A stretch of 64,000 nt of DNA from Thiosocius sp963736445 (GCA_963736445.1 CAVTOY010000011.1:1-64000); one strand, 5' to 3'. Counted from the first letter of the stretch, positions 26,360 through 35,903 are shown. Program-made: numbers and translations. The notes: generated by a model from the letters alone, not told the origin.

Positions 26360-27928
26360 CTATTCGCTGCCCTTTTCTTCAATCGCGACCAGCGTGGCAG
26401 GCGGCTGGCTAAAAACAATCTCTTTGCGATAAGGCGATGGCTGAGCCAGAAATTCATCGACGCGGTCCACGCGCATGTAGACCCATTGACCGGGTTGCGC
26501 CGGCTGACGACGGATGATCTGGTCGCGATAGACACTCACACTCGGCTGAAAAGTCCGATAGAAGACGAGATCCTTGCCGTGCTGCCGGGCAAACAGGGCC
26601 GCGGCCTTGACTCCCCCCTGCAAAACCTCCATTACCCCAGGCAGGACCAGCACCGCGATCAACAAGGCCTGCAGGAAGCCCAGCAGCAGCAGTCTTCGCC
26701 ACAGCGCTGTCTTCAGGAAAACGATAGCGACCGTCAGCATGAAGGTGGCGGCACAGACCGCCTGAGACCAGCCCGCAAAGCGTTCCGCGCCGGCCCGGAA
26801 CAGGGTCTGCTCATAGATTCGATCGGCCTGCCCCGCCAGATAGCTAAACAGCTGAGGCAGCGCCGCGAACAACGCGAACAGCAGCAGTGCCGGTGCAAAA
26901 GCAATCCAGGGGTTGCGAATCCTTTCGCGGTATTGCGCCATCAACAAAAAGACACCACTCATACCGTACAGCAGGTAGTGTGGCAGTTTCGTGCCCGACA
27001 GCGAAAACACCACCAGTACGCTGAAGAACCACAGCCACAGATAACGATCCAACGGCCTCGACAACGCGTCGCGGAAATGCGTGAAGATGAGCAGAAACCA
27101 GCCACCAAATGGCATTAAGATCAAGGGCGCGACCAGCAGAAAATAGAAAATGCCGCCGCCGTGCCCCTCCATAGGCTCGCTGTAGCGATTGATGTTGTGA
27201 TTGAGGTAGAACCCCTCGAAAAACGCCCATCCCGTATCCAGGTAGACGGCCACATGCCAGGGCAGCACGATGGCGAGAAAGATCAGCAGACCACGCGGAT
27301 CGATCGCGAGTTTCAACCACTCGCGCCAACGGCCATAGCTCAGATAAAAGAGTCCGCTCACCAACACCGGGAACACCACGGCGACTGGTCCCTTGGTCAG
27401 GAATCCCAGGCCTAGCCAAACAAAAACCCGGGCATGCAGTGTGCGTGACGGTCGCTGGAAGTGGCTGTAGATGTCGAACATCGCCAGCGCGAGGAACAGA
27501 TTCAGTAATGCATCGGCGACGGCGGCCCGGGCAATAAGCCCGACGTAGAGGGATAGCGCCAGAAGCAAGGCGGCGACTACGGCAGTCGCCTGATCCGTGT
27601 AGCGGCGAGCGAATGCAAACAACGCCCAGACCCACGCCAGGCCAGCCAACACAGAAGGCAATCGCAGGGCGAACTCCGACAGGCCGAATAGATGAACGGA
27701 TCCGGCCTGCAGCCAATAGATCAAGATGGGCTTATCGTGTCTCGGCTCGCCGTTGAGATAGATGGAGACATAGTTGTCAGACGCGATCATTTCGCGTGTC
27801 GCCTCGGTGAACGCGCCTTCGTCGAGGTCATACAACGGCATCGACCAGAAACCCCACACCATGGCCACCGCAACCGCCAGTACAACGGCCGCACGACTGG
27901 AGAGGAATTCCTCGAAGCGTTGGGCCAT
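26360..27928 (-). CDS. GT39-family glycosyltransferase, ArnT-like
   Basis: A 522-residue protein with ~11 membrane helices. The first periplasmic loop carries the acidic YDLDEGAFTEATREMI motif and then EPRHDKPILIYWLQAG, as in ArnT and other GT-C PMT-type enzymes, where the Asp/Glu pair is catalytic. It should transfer a sugar from an undecaprenyl carrier to lipid A or another envelope acceptor in the periplasm. The start at 27928 (MAQRFEEFL) begins the conserved part; an upstream in-frame start would add an unrelated 47-residue tail. It is the first gene of the four-gene set. Confidence 0.87.
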   Translation of the reverse strand: MAQRFEEFLSSRAAVVLAVAVAMVWGFWSMPLYDLDEGAFTEATREMIASDNYVSIYLNGEPRHDKPILIYWLQAGSVHLFGLSEFALRLPSVLAGLAWVWALFAFARRYTDQATAVVAALLLALSLYVGLIARAAVADALLNLFLALAMFDIYSHFQRPSRTLHARVFVWLGLGFLTKGPVAVVFPVLVSGLFYLSYGRWREWLKLAIDPRGLLIFLAIVLPWHVAVYLDTGWAFFEGFYLNHNINRYSEPMEGHGGGIFYFLLVAPLILMPFGGWFLLIFTHFRDALSRPLDRYLWLWFFSVLVVFSLSGTKLPHYLLYGMSGVFLLMAQYRERIRNPWIAFAPALLLFALFAALPQLFSYLAGQADRIYEQTLFRAGAERFAGWSQAVCAATFMLTVAIVFLKTALWRRLLLLGFLQALLIAVLVLPGVMEVLQGGVKAAALFARQHGKDLVFYRTFQPSVSVYRDQIIRRQPAQPGQWVYMRVDRVDEFLAQPSPYRKEIVFSQPPATLVAIEEKGSE

Positions 27929-28016
27929 ATGCGCTGCCAACCCGGTACTGGTCAATGTGCGTGAGATCGATGGGCCCTGTATATACCCGGCATTTCCTCG
28001 ATCGCCTGATGAAAGG

Positions 28017-28487
28017 CTAACGGTACTCTGCGGCCGTGATGAACTCGCCGAAGGACTCGCACCAGACAATTACGCTGTTATAGGCCGATGGATCAATCGA
28101 TGCTGGCAAAGCCACGACAAAGTTTTCGAAGGTCTTGACGTCTCCGACTTGCACCATATTCTGCCTTAGGCGAATAAAATCGGCCTCGGTCTCAACGAAC
28201 TCCGGCGACAGGTAGAGCTTGTAATCCGGACCCGGTGCAATCCGACCCTGCAGCGAGACCATGCCTTGCCCGATCGCGACGATTCCCTCGCCCCAGTGAA
28301 GCGCATCACTGTCCGCGAGATCCCGGCGAAACTCACCAGTGAACTGCGCCTGCGCAGCGACGGCCGCGACCTCGGCATCCGTTGGTGCGGGAGGCGCAGT
28401 CAGGATCGGCAGGGCATAGATACCCGCGGCAAACCCGATGGCGGCAGCCAGCGCATGCGTTATGAGTAACACGATAAACCTTGTCAT
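28017..28487 (-). CDS. DM13-domain protein, membrane-anchored
   Basis: A 156-residue protein with an N-terminal signal anchor (residues ~4-25, VLLITHALAAAIGFAAGIYA). Then comes a DM13 domain: HWGEGIVAIGQGMVSLQGRI, GPDYKLYLSPEF, FENFVVALPASI and NSVIVWCESFGEFITAAEYR. DM13 domains are proposed electron-transfer or lectin-like modules with a conserved cysteine, here in VWCESF. It faces the same way as the envelope set but a 88-bp gap separates them. Confidence 0.8.
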   Translation of the reverse strand: MTRFIVLLITHALAAAIGFAAGIYALPILTAPPAPTDAEVAAVAAQAQFTGEFRRDLADSDALHWGEGIVAIGQGMVSLQGRIAPGPDYKLYLSPEFVETEADFIRLRQNMVQVGDVKTFENFVVALPASIDPSAYNSVIVWCESFGEFITAAEYR

Positions 28488-28618
28488 GTATCGCCTTCCG
28501 GTGAATGGATCTCCGGCGAAAATATAACCGAAACGGACTAATCAATCCCGCTAATGGCAAGGATTGTCATATCATTTTCGTGATACGTGCTTCTCTATCG
28601 ATCCAGGAGCCCTGAGAT

Positions 28619-29035
28619 ATGGCCAAACAACCACCACGGCATGGCCGCACCGGCCGCGCCATCGACACCGATAAGCTCGACCGCGTGGTCGCGGATGCGC
28701 GCCGCCGCAGCGATCAACGTGCCGCGGGGTATCGCGAGCAAGCTTTGAAGCTATTCCCCTGGGTATGCGGTCGCTGCGGACGTGAGTTCAACCAGGCCAA
28801 CTTGCGAGAGTTGACCGTCCACCACAAAGACATGGATCACGACAACAACCCCGTGGACGGCAGCAATTGGGAGCTGCTGTGCCTGTACTGTCATGACAAC
28901 GAGCATCAGAAATACGAAGAGCACCTGGCCGCGATCGCCGCCGGCCGTACAGGCAGCGAAAGCCCTAAGGATACCCCTGAGACAAAGTACCGCCCTTTCG
29001 CGGGCCTCGAGTCGCTCCTCGACAAGAAGGACTGA
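28619..29035 (+). CDS. yajD: HNH nuclease, YajD family
   Basis: A 138-residue protein with a compact HNH domain: zinc-type CGRCG, then LTVHHKDMDHDNNPVDGSNW (HH and N of the motif), then LCLYCHDNEHQ (second CxxC-like pair and final His). The N-terminus RTGRAIDTDKLDRVVADARR is typical of YajD-like proteins. Probably a cytoplasmic DNA nuclease of unknown role. AGGAG lies ~10 nt before the ATG. Single gene. Confidence 0.9.
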   Translation: MAKQPPRHGRTGRAIDTDKLDRVVADARRRSDQRAAGYREQALKLFPWVCGRCGREFNQANLRELTVHHKDMDHDNNPVDGSNWELLCLYCHDNEHQKYEEHLAAIAAGRTGSESPKDTPETKYRPFAGLESLLDKKD

Positions 29036-29316
29036 TGCTACTTCCGCGGCCTGGCCGGCACCGTTGCGCGGGCCTTCCACAGCTACCTCAAGATCCGTCC
29101 TCACCTGGCCGCCAGCGTGGCGGCGCTGTTTCGGGCCCGTCCGCCCCTTTCGCGCCCCATCCAGGTCCAGCAGCCGGCTTGTCGGTCCGTATCGGGCAGA
29201 CGCACCAAGGTAAACAGTTGCCGACCCGGGACTATACTCATCGTCTGAGGCCAACGAGAACCGGCGTCGGGCGCTGTAACCCAGCCGCAGAACAAAATAA
29301 GCGTTAGAGGGGAGCC

Positions 29317-30681
29317 ATGTTCCGATTTGGATGCAGAGGCACTAGATCGATTCGGGTACGGCCCAGGCTGACTGCGGTCTTGCTGGTGCTCGGGTCCCTA
29401 TACGCCACGTCGACGTCGGCCCTTGAGCAATACACCGCGCACGGCGGCCCAGTGAAGGGCCTGGCCTTGTCTCCCGACGGTCGTTGGCTGGTGAGTACCA
29501 GTTTCGACTATACCGCGGTTCTCTGGTCGGTCCCGGGCTTCTCCGAACGGCGTATCTTGGTCGGCCACGAGGCGGCCGTGAATGCCGCGGCTTTCTCACC
29601 CGATGGGCGCTATTTGGTCACTGCAGGCGATGACCGGACGCTGCGCGTATGGAGAATGGATCAGCTGCTGGATAAGACCCCGGCGCCGGTGCCCAAGGTA
29701 TTGACCGGGCATACCGCAAAAGTCGTGCACTTGACATTCTCGGCAGACGGTCAGCGGCTTGCGTCGAGCAGCTGGGACCATACCCTGGGGCTTTGGTCCG
29801 TACCGGCATTCGAGAAATTGGCGTTTCTGAGCGGCCATGACGGCCCGGTCAACGCGGCCCAGTTCACAAAGGACGGACTGTCACTCTACAGCGCGGGCGG
29901 CGATGGCCATATCCGTATCTGGGACATCCGCCAGGCGCGCTATTTGCGCAGTCCGGTGGATAACGGCTGGGGCATCAATGTGCTGGCGATTGACGAAGAC
30001 CTCGATCTACTCGCCTATGGCACGGCCAACGGCGGGATGCGGTCGGTCTCTCTCAGTGGCAAGGGACCATCGGTCGATTATGTCGCGGATGGCGCCCCGG
30101 TGGTCTCACTGGCGCTGGATCCCAAGGCAGCGCTCATTGCGTTCGGTAATTCCGAGGGCCGCGTGCTGATCGCCGATGCCCATGTCGGTGAAATCGAGCA
30201 CGATTTTCGCGCCGTCGAGGGACCGGTCTGGGGCATGGTCCTTATGCCAAACCGCGAATCCGTCGTACTTGCAGGTCTCGATGACTTCGTTACTCGCATT
30301 CCATTTGGTGATGCTTCGTCGCCGGTGGCAACCGGAGGCGAAAGACGCTTTCATCCACTCGACGAGCGCGACAATGGGGCACGCCAGTTTGCCCGCAAAT
30401 GCAGTGTCTGCCATTCACTGGAGGCGGATGGCAAGCGTCGCGCCGGTCCAAGCCTGTATGGAATATTCGGCCGCAGAGCCGGCACCTTTTCTGGTTATCC
30501 CTATTCACCGGCACTGGCCAGGACCGAACTCGTCTGGAACGAGGCAACCATCGACGCCTTGTTCAAAGACGGGCCGGACGTCGTGACGCCCGGATCGAAG
30601 ATGCCGCTACAACGTATCCCGAAGGCGAAAGACCGGCACGATCTGATTAACTTCCTCAAGTCGACGATGAAGCAGGAGTGA
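29317..30681 (+). CDS. Periplasmic WD40-cytochrome c fusion protein
   Basis: A 454-residue exported protein: signal peptide (to ~residue 36, VLLVLGSLYATSTSA), about seven WD40 repeats (~40-330; e.g. GPVKGLALSPDGRWLVSTSF, HEAAVNAAAFSPDGRYLVTA, WDHTLGLWSVP), and a C-terminal class I cytochrome c domain. The haem motif is CSVCH at ~361-365 with a methionine ligand in PGSKMPL at ~428. A similar WD40-cytochrome c arrangement occurs in proteobacteria. A role in periplasmic electron transfer with a protein-binding propeller is inferred. Single gene. Confidence 0.88.
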   Translation: MFRFGCRGTRSIRVRPRLTAVLLVLGSLYATSTSALEQYTAHGGPVKGLALSPDGRWLVSTSFDYTAVLWSVPGFSERRILVGHEAAVNAAAFSPDGRYLVTAGDDRTLRVWRMDQLLDKTPAPVPKVLTGHTAKVVHLTFSADGQRLASSSWDHTLGLWSVPAFEKLAFLSGHDGPVNAAQFTKDGLSLYSAGGDGHIRIWDIRQARYLRSPVDNGWGINVLAIDEDLDLLAYGTANGGMRSVSLSGKGPSVDYVADGAPVVSLALDPKAALIAFGNSEGRVLIADAHVGEIEHDFRAVEGPVWGMVLMPNRESVVLAGLDDFVTRIPFGDASSPVATGGERRFHPLDERDNGARQFARKCSVCHSLEADGKRRAGPSLYGIFGRRAGTFSGYPYSPALARTELVWNEATIDALFKDGPDVVTPGSKMPLQRIPKAKDRHDLINFLKSTMKQE

Positions 30682-30689
30682 CATCCAGC

Positions 30690-30708
30690 GGCGGCAGAGC
30701 CAGCCGCC
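30690..30708. terminator. Hairpin between convergent genes
   Basis: GGCGGC, a 7-nt loop and GCCGCC form a short GC stem between the stop codons of two convergent genes. There is no T-tract, so it may be only a weak or Rho-assisted terminator. Confidence 0.35.
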
Positions 30709-30987
30709 TCAATGGCGTTTCCTGGAAACCAGTTTCAGCGCCTTCTTGATCAGGCCTCGATAGTATTTGGCAAGCCGCTTGGGTTTGTTCCGCTGACTTA
30801 CTGTCACGTCGGCATACGCCTTCTGCAACGTCTTGGCCTTTTTCTTCGCCTTTTTTGCATCGACTTTCAGGTGCTTGGCCAGCCTGCGTTTATGCAGCGC
30901 CTTAATCAACTCGCGATCGCGCTTGGCGAAATAGATATCTTCCTCCGCCAGCGCCTTCAGGCGAAGTTTGTCAGGCCAATTCGTCAT
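30709..30987 (-). CDS. Hypothetical basic protein, 92 residues
   Basis: A very lysine/arginine-rich helical protein (MTNWPDKLRLKALAEEDIYF, then LAKHLKVDAKKAKKKAKTLQ and YYRGLIKKALKLVSRKRH). AGGAG lies 6 nt before the ATG. The DKLRLKALAEEDIYFAKRDRELI start suggests a conserved small cytoplasmic protein; I do not know its function. Charge suggests RNA or DNA contact. Confidence 0.65.
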   Translation of the reverse strand: MTNWPDKLRLKALAEEDIYFAKRDRELIKALHKRRLAKHLKVDAKKAKKKAKTLQKAYADVTVSQRNKPKRLAKYYRGLIKKALKLVSRKRH

Positions 30988-31137
30988 AGGGGCTCCTGAT
31001 AGCTTGGCGGCCTTGGCTTGGGTCGGAGGCTAGCAGATGGCTAGCAGCCTGCATATTGCACGAAACCCGTCGGTCCTCCGACCCCCGTGATATGCGATAC
31101 TCCAGCACCCTACGTCAGGTTTTCCCGAGGGGGCGAC

Positions 31138-31893
31138 ATGAAGCTACCCACTGCTTGGCTGGTGCCGGCGGCGACGGCCGTCTGGGCCGTGTGGACCTGG
31201 GCACATGAGCAATCCCTGGAGCGCGAGAAAGAGCGCGAGCGCATGACCGCGCTGTACGTCAATCCCTTCCTCTCCGCGTGTGAGGATCTGCAGAGCCGGA
31301 TCTACAAGCTGCTGGAAATCGGCGGGCTGAGCAGCCTGCGCGACCGCTATCCGGACGGCGCCTATGCCGATGAGACGCTGTATCTCATCGTCCGCCTGTT
31401 CGGGTGGATGGCAGCGATGAACCGTTACGGTCCCTACACCCAGGACCCTGTCGTAATAAAGTACTCGGCCGCGGTGCGAAGGGCCTTCGCCACCTCGAGA
31501 AACGGCTGTCCCGTGGGGCCGTTCAACTTCTTCGCAGCCGAGCAGAAGGCCCTGGGAAAGATTGTGATGCACAGCATGGAGGGGGAATACGGTGCCGAGA
31601 TGGACACCATCTCATACTACGAATTCCGCGAGGTGGTGCGGTCCGCTCACCGCATGCCGTCCAGCGCGGCGGTGACGCAGACCCTCGAAGCCATGCGTGC
31701 TGCGCGGAACATCGAGGACCTCGACGGCAGGCAAAGGCTCGCGAAAGTCCAGACTCACCTGGTGGATCTGCTCGACTACCTGGAGGCAAAAGAGGGCTAC
31801 CGCCTGTTTGTCGGCCAGCGCATGAAGTGCAAACTCCAGTGTCCCGACGACGCGCCGTCGACCGCCCGCAAGGCCCGGCGCGCGCGGGCCTAG
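31138..31893 (+). CDS. Hypothetical membrane-anchored helical protein
   Basis: A 251-residue protein with a short N-terminal hydrophobic anchor (PTAWLVPAATAVWAVWTWAH) then a largely helical domain (EREKERERMTALYVNPFLSA, YADETLYLIVRLFGWMAAMN). The start at 31138 follows GAGGGG and places the anchor at the N-terminus; an upstream frame start at 31087 is less likely. No known domain is recognised. The basic end (RKARRARA) is odd but may be genuine. Confidence 0.6.
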   Translation: MKLPTAWLVPAATAVWAVWTWAHEQSLEREKERERMTALYVNPFLSACEDLQSRIYKLLEIGGLSSLRDRYPDGAYADETLYLIVRLFGWMAAMNRYGPYTQDPVVIKYSAAVRRAFATSRNGCPVGPFNFFAAEQKALGKIVMHSMEGEYGAEMDTISYYEFREVVRSAHRMPSSAAVTQTLEAMRAARNIEDLDGRQRLAKVQTHLVDLLDYLEAKEGYRLFVGQRMKCKLQCPDDAPSTARKARRARA

Positions 31894-31987
31894 CCCGCCT
31901 GCTGCGACAGTCGGTCATGGGCCAGACAAAAAGCATGATTTCAGCGCCCGTCGATCCAACCAGTATAGACAGTGAGGGTAATACTCC

Positions 31988-32242
31988 ATGCAGAGACGAA
32001 ACATGAAGAAAATAAAATTGTTGATATTGCTGGCGACCGCAATTTTGCTCGTAGCTTGCGCGTCACCCCAAGAAAAGGCTGCCAAAGCGCAAGAGCGCGC
32101 GGCGGACTCGCAGTACAAGCTGACACAAGAGCGCTTAAGGCTGACCGAGGAACACGAGGAATGCGTCTCTGCAGCCGGGGCGGATCAAGCCAAGATGATG
32201 AAGTGCGACCAGATTCTGAAAAGGATGGAAGCCCTCCGCTGA
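31988..32242 (+). CDS. Small lipoprotein
   Basis: An 84-residue protein with signal peptide and lipobox (LLILLATAILLVAC, lipidated Cys ~24). A charged coiled-coil-like tail follows (EKAAKAQERAADSQYKLTQE) with two cysteines near the end (HEECVSAAG, MMKCDQIL) that could form a disulphide. GAGGG lies ~9 nt before the ATG; a second ATG at 32003 is possible. Function unknown. Confidence 0.7.
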   Translation: MQRRNMKKIKLLILLATAILLVACASPQEKAAKAQERAADSQYKLTQERLRLTEEHEECVSAAGADQAKMMKCDQILKRMEALR

Positions 32243-32384
32243 CCGTAAGGCCCTGTCGATCCGGATCGCAGGCCGCTGTTTGGTCATGATTATTTGGCCT
32301 CAGGCAGGATGAAGTTGTCTGGTCTCAAGCAAGTGCCATTCGCGCCTGAGACCCCTATCAACTCGCCGATCGAACGAGAGAGCA

Positions 32385-33191
32385 TTGTCCGCCAACCCAG
32401 TATTCCGTTGGATGACGGATCGCATAATCCTCGGGCCGACTCGTCACCCGATGCCGGCAGCGGGCAAGTCGCGGCGTAACCTGGCGCTCCCCGGGGTCGG
32501 TCCGCTCGAGATCTGGATCGGCCGGGTTGGCCCGGCCAATCGGGCAGAGCCGGATCTTTTCGTGCTCAAGTTTCCAGGCACCGCCAGTCGCGCCGAGGAT
32601 CCAACCGAGGCGCTCGCCGACTGGTGGCCCGGGCTCCGGATCGAGGTCTGGTCCGTCAATCCACCCGGCTATGGCGGCAGCGGAGGCCAGGCGAGCCTGC
32701 GGCACATCCCGGCAATGTCCCGTTTGGCGCTGACTACTTTGCTCGACACGGTAGGTGGCGCGCCCGTTGTCGTTCTTGGCGAGAGCCTCGGCTGCGTGAG
32801 CGCGCTGCATCTGGCCGCGCGACATTCGGTCGATGCCCTGCTGTTGCGGGATCCGCCGCCGCTGCGGGAGACCATTCGCAGCCGTCATCCATCGGGGCTG
32901 CTTGGTCGGGCCGCGGGATTGCTTGCCGAACAGGTTCCGCAAGAACTCGACGTGATTGAGAATGCGGCCAGCTCGGACGCGCCGGCCGTCATGCTGCTAT
33001 CGCAGCAAGACCGCGTGGTGCCTTTCGAGCTACAGTACCGGGTAGTACAGGCGTATCAGGGACCGAAACAACACCTGGTGCTGCCCGAGGCGGATCATGG
33101 CGACCCGCCATCCCCAAGCGAGTTCAACGAGTTCAAAGACCGGACGGCTTGGCTCTGGAAAGCAATAAGCAAGCCGCCGGTCGGTGATTGA
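32385..33191 (+). CDS. Alpha/beta-hydrolase family protein
   Basis: A 268-residue hydrolase-fold protein. The nucleophile elbow is GESLG (VVVLGESLGCVSALHLAARH), the acid is probably the Asp of LSQQDRVVPFE, and the base the His of EADHGDPP. The oxyanion-side FPGTAS precedes them. Substrate unknown. The start is a TTG with GAGAGAG just upstream; an ATG at 32412 (MTDRIILGP) is the alternative. It is followed within 53 bp by a SnoaL-like gene and the CoA-transferase gene, likely an operon. Confidence 0.82.
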   Translation: MSANPVFRWMTDRIILGPTRHPMPAAGKSRRNLALPGVGPLEIWIGRVGPANRAEPDLFVLKFPGTASRAEDPTEALADWWPGLRIEVWSVNPPGYGGSGGQASLRHIPAMSRLALTTLLDTVGGAPVVVLGESLGCVSALHLAARHSVDALLLRDPPPLRETIRSRHPSGLLGRAAGLLAEQVPQELDVIENAASSDAPAVMLLSQQDRVVPFELQYRVVQAYQGPKQHLVLPEADHGDPPSPSEFNEFKDRTAWLWKAISKPPVGD

Positions 33192-33244
33192 CCGCGAGTT
33201 TCGGGCCATCCCGATCTAATTCACATAAGCCGGAGGAAGTGGGG

Positions 33245-33682
33245 ATGCCCCAGGACCACAAGCAAGTGATTCGTCGGATATTCGACGAGGTCTGGAACAA
33301 CAGCAACCTGTCCTTGGTCGATGAGGTCTACGGGCTCGACTATGTCGCCCATGTGGCCGGCGCGCCCAGGGACATCGCAGGGCCCGAGCAGTTCAAGCAG
33401 TTCGTTGCGCTGCACGGCGTGCTGACATCCGACCTGAGCTTCAGCGTCGAGGATCAGATCGCCGAGGGTGATCGTGTGGCGACCCGCTGGACCGCGACCA
33501 CGGTGCCGGCGGCCGGCCTGGTAAGCACACCGGCCGACACCCAGGAGGTCAAGGTCACGGGCATCAGCATTCATCGCTTCGCGGACGACAAGATCGTCGA
33601 GTCGTGGGACAACTGGGACGCGCTCACGGTGTATCAGGCGCTGGGGGCCGATGTCCTCGAGAGTGTCTCACTGAGTATCTGA
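33245..33682 (+). CDS. SnoaL-like (ester cyclase) family protein
   Basis: A 145-residue single-domain protein of the SnoaL/NTF2 fold: HKQVIRRIFDEVWNNSNLSL, then VAHVAGAPRDIAGPEQFKQF, and the terminal strand VKVTGISIHRFADDKIVESW followed by DNWDALTVYQALG. This is the usual SnoaL-like polyketide-cyclase-related pattern; real substrates of such bacterial proteins are mostly unknown. GGAGGAAG precedes the ATG at 33245. Lies between the hydrolase and CoA-transferase genes. Confidence 0.85.
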   Translation: MPQDHKQVIRRIFDEVWNNSNLSLVDEVYGLDYVAHVAGAPRDIAGPEQFKQFVALHGVLTSDLSFSVEDQIAEGDRVATRWTATTVPAAGLVSTPADTQEVKVTGISIHRFADDKIVESWDNWDALTVYQALGADVLESVSLSI

Positions 33683-33695
33683 GGCGCGATCCTGA

Positions 33696-35903
33696 ATGGA
33701 CAAGAAACCCCTGTCGACCATGAACGCCCGAGAACCCAAGGTCATCCGCGATGCCGATGTCTGTGCAGACGCCGTGATCGAGTGCGTCGGCACGCAGATC
33801 GTGCTCGCCCTGCCGCTCGCCCTCGGCAAGCCCTGTCACTTCGTCAATGCACTGTATCGTCGGGCCAAGGCCGACCCGGCGCTCCACCTGCATATCGTGA
33901 CCGCGCTGTCCCTGAATCGGCCCAAGCCCGGCAGTGATCTGGAGCGGCGTTTCCTCGGACCCTTCCTCGACCGCGTCTTCGGTGACTACCCTGATCTGGA
34001 TTACGTCTCGGCACTGAGATCCGGGGGCCTGCCACCTAACGTGGAGGTGACCGAGTTCTTTCTCAACGCCGGAGAGTACCTAAACAATCCGACGCAGCAA
34101 CAGAATTACATCAGCAGCAACTACACGCATATCGCCCGCGACATGATGGCGCTCGGCGTCAATGTGTGCGCGCAGATGATTGGCAAGTCGGAAGAAGCGC
34201 ACGGCACGGCGTACAGCCTGAGTTCCAACCCGGACCTGACGCTCGACATCGTCAGGATGGTCAGAGAGCGGGAAGCCCAGGGAACGCCGGCCGCGATTGT
34301 GGGCCAGGTCAACACCAACCTGCCCTTCATGTACCACGACGCCATGGTCGCGCCATCGACCTTCGATCTGATCCTCGATGATCCCGCCTACGTGCATCAA
34401 TTGTTTGGCCCGCCGAACATGGCGATCGCCGACACCTATTACATGGTGGGACTCTACGCCAGCACCCTGATCCGCGATGGCGGCACCCTGCAGATCGGCA
34501 TCGGCTCGCTGGGCGATGCCATCGCCTATGCGACCGTCCTGAGACACCGCGAGAATGCCACCTATCTCGAGCTCATTGACGACCTCGGGATCATGCAGCG
34601 ATTCGCCCCGATCATAGAGCAGACGGGCGGCACAGGCCCCTTCGCACAGGGCCTCTACGGCTCGAGCGAGATGTTCGTCGGCGGCTTCATGGAGCTCTAC
34701 AAGGCCGGGGTCCTGAAAAGGACGGTGTATCCGCATACCGCAATTCAGGAGTTGGTGAATGCCGGGGTGATCAGCGATGAGGGCGAGGTTCGCCCCGGGG
34801 TACTCGAGGCCCTGCTGGCAGCCGGTGCGATCCACCAGCGACTATCCGCGACCGATTTCGCCTTTCTGCAGGCGAGTGGCGTCTTTCGCGAGGACCTTGC
34901 GTTCGAGGAAGATTACATCCGAACCGGCGACGACCTGGACATACCCGCGGACCTGAGCGATTCGGCAGCCCTGGCGCGTCTCAACGAACAGTGCTTGGGC
35001 GATCGGCTTAATGGTGGTGTCGTCATGCACGGGGGCTTCTTCCTCGGGAGCCACGACTTCTATGGCTGGCTCAACGCCATGGATCCGGCCGAGCGGCGGC
35101 GCTTCGCGATGACCAGCGTGATGTTCGTGAATCAGCTATACGGTAATCAGGCGCTCGCGACCGCACAGCGCCGGCACGCACGTCTCCTCAACACGACCAT
35201 GATGGTCACGCTGAGCGGTGCCGCCTGTTCCGATGGCCTGGAAGACGGTCGGGTGGTGAGCGGCGTCGGCGGACAGTACAACTTTGTCGCCATGGCCCAT
35301 GAGCTGCCGGATGCCCGCTCGATACTCATGCTGCGCAGCACCCGCAGCAAGGCCGGCAAGACGACATCGAATATCGTCGGGCACTACGGACACACCACGA
35401 TACCGCGTCATCTGCGCGATATCGTGGTGACCGAGTACGGTATCGCCGATCTGCGCGGCAAGTCCGACAAGGAGATTGTCGCCGAGCTGCTCAAGGTCAC
35501 CGATACGCGCTTCCAGGACCAGCTGCTCGCCGAGGCCAAGCGGGCCGGTAAGATCCCAGCCGACTACGAGATCGCGCCGGCGTTCCGCAACAACACGCCC
35601 GAACACCTAGCCACCGCACTCAAGCCATTCAAGGCCCGGGGCTATTTTCCGGCCTTCCCCTTCGGGACCGACCTGACGCCCGAGGAGTTGGTGCTGGGCA
35701 AGACCCTAAAGGCCTTGAAGGCGAAGCTCGCGGGCCCCGCCGCAATCGCCAAGGCGATGCTCGGGGCCGCCGAGGTGGGCCAGATCCCGGAGGCCGCAGC
35801 GCCCTATCTTCAGCGCATGCAACTCGACCAGCCGAACACCTTGCGCGATCGCATGGCCCAACGCCTTATCGTTGCCGAGCTCAAGGCGCAGGGCCTGGTA
35901 TGA
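33696..35903 (+). CDS. Acetyl-CoA hydrolase/transferase family protein, long form
   Basis: A 735-residue protein of the class I CoA-transferase superfamily (Cat1/acetyl-CoA hydrolase group). Recognisable parts are IVGQVNTNLPFMYHDAMVAP, LQIGIGSLGDAIAYATVLRH, the HGGFFLGSHDFYGW loop, VVSGVGGQYNFVAMAHELPD, then SNIVGHYGHTTIPRHLRDIV and VTEYGIADLRGKSDKEIVAE, whose Glu or Tyr-region is near the active site. It is longer than the usual ~430-500 residues by an insertion and C-terminal helical part. It would move CoA between acyl-CoA and an acid, or hydrolyse acetyl-CoA. Gap to the previous gene is 13 bp; operon likely. Confidence 0.85.
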   Translation: MDKKPLSTMNAREPKVIRDADVCADAVIECVGTQIVLALPLALGKPCHFVNALYRRAKADPALHLHIVTALSLNRPKPGSDLERRFLGPFLDRVFGDYPDLDYVSALRSGGLPPNVEVTEFFLNAGEYLNNPTQQQNYISSNYTHIARDMMALGVNVCAQMIGKSEEAHGTAYSLSSNPDLTLDIVRMVREREAQGTPAAIVGQVNTNLPFMYHDAMVAPSTFDLILDDPAYVHQLFGPPNMAIADTYYMVGLYASTLIRDGGTLQIGIGSLGDAIAYATVLRHRENATYLELIDDLGIMQRFAPIIEQTGGTGPFAQGLYGSSEMFVGGFMELYKAGVLKRTVYPHTAIQELVNAGVISDEGEVRPGVLEALLAAGAIHQRLSATDFAFLQASGVFREDLAFEEDYIRTGDDLDIPADLSDSAALARLNEQCLGDRLNGGVVMHGGFFLGSHDFYGWLNAMDPAERRRFAMTSVMFVNQLYGNQALATAQRRHARLLNTTMMVTLSGAACSDGLEDGRVVSGVGGQYNFVAMAHELPDARSILMLRSTRSKAGKTTSNIVGHYGHTTIPRHLRDIVVTEYGIADLRGKSDKEIVAELLKVTDTRFQDQLLAEAKRAGKIPADYEIAPAFRNNTPEHLATALKPFKARGYFPAFPFGTDLTPEELVLGKTLKALKAKLAGPAAIAKAMLGAAEVGQIPEAAAPYLQRMQLDQPNTLRDRMAQRLIVAELKAQGLV

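Noticed and set aside
29036..29316. Coding-like stretch after the HNH gene (GLAGTVARAFHSYLKIRPHL)
   Set aside because: No start codon with ribosome site and no family; too short to support a gene remnant.
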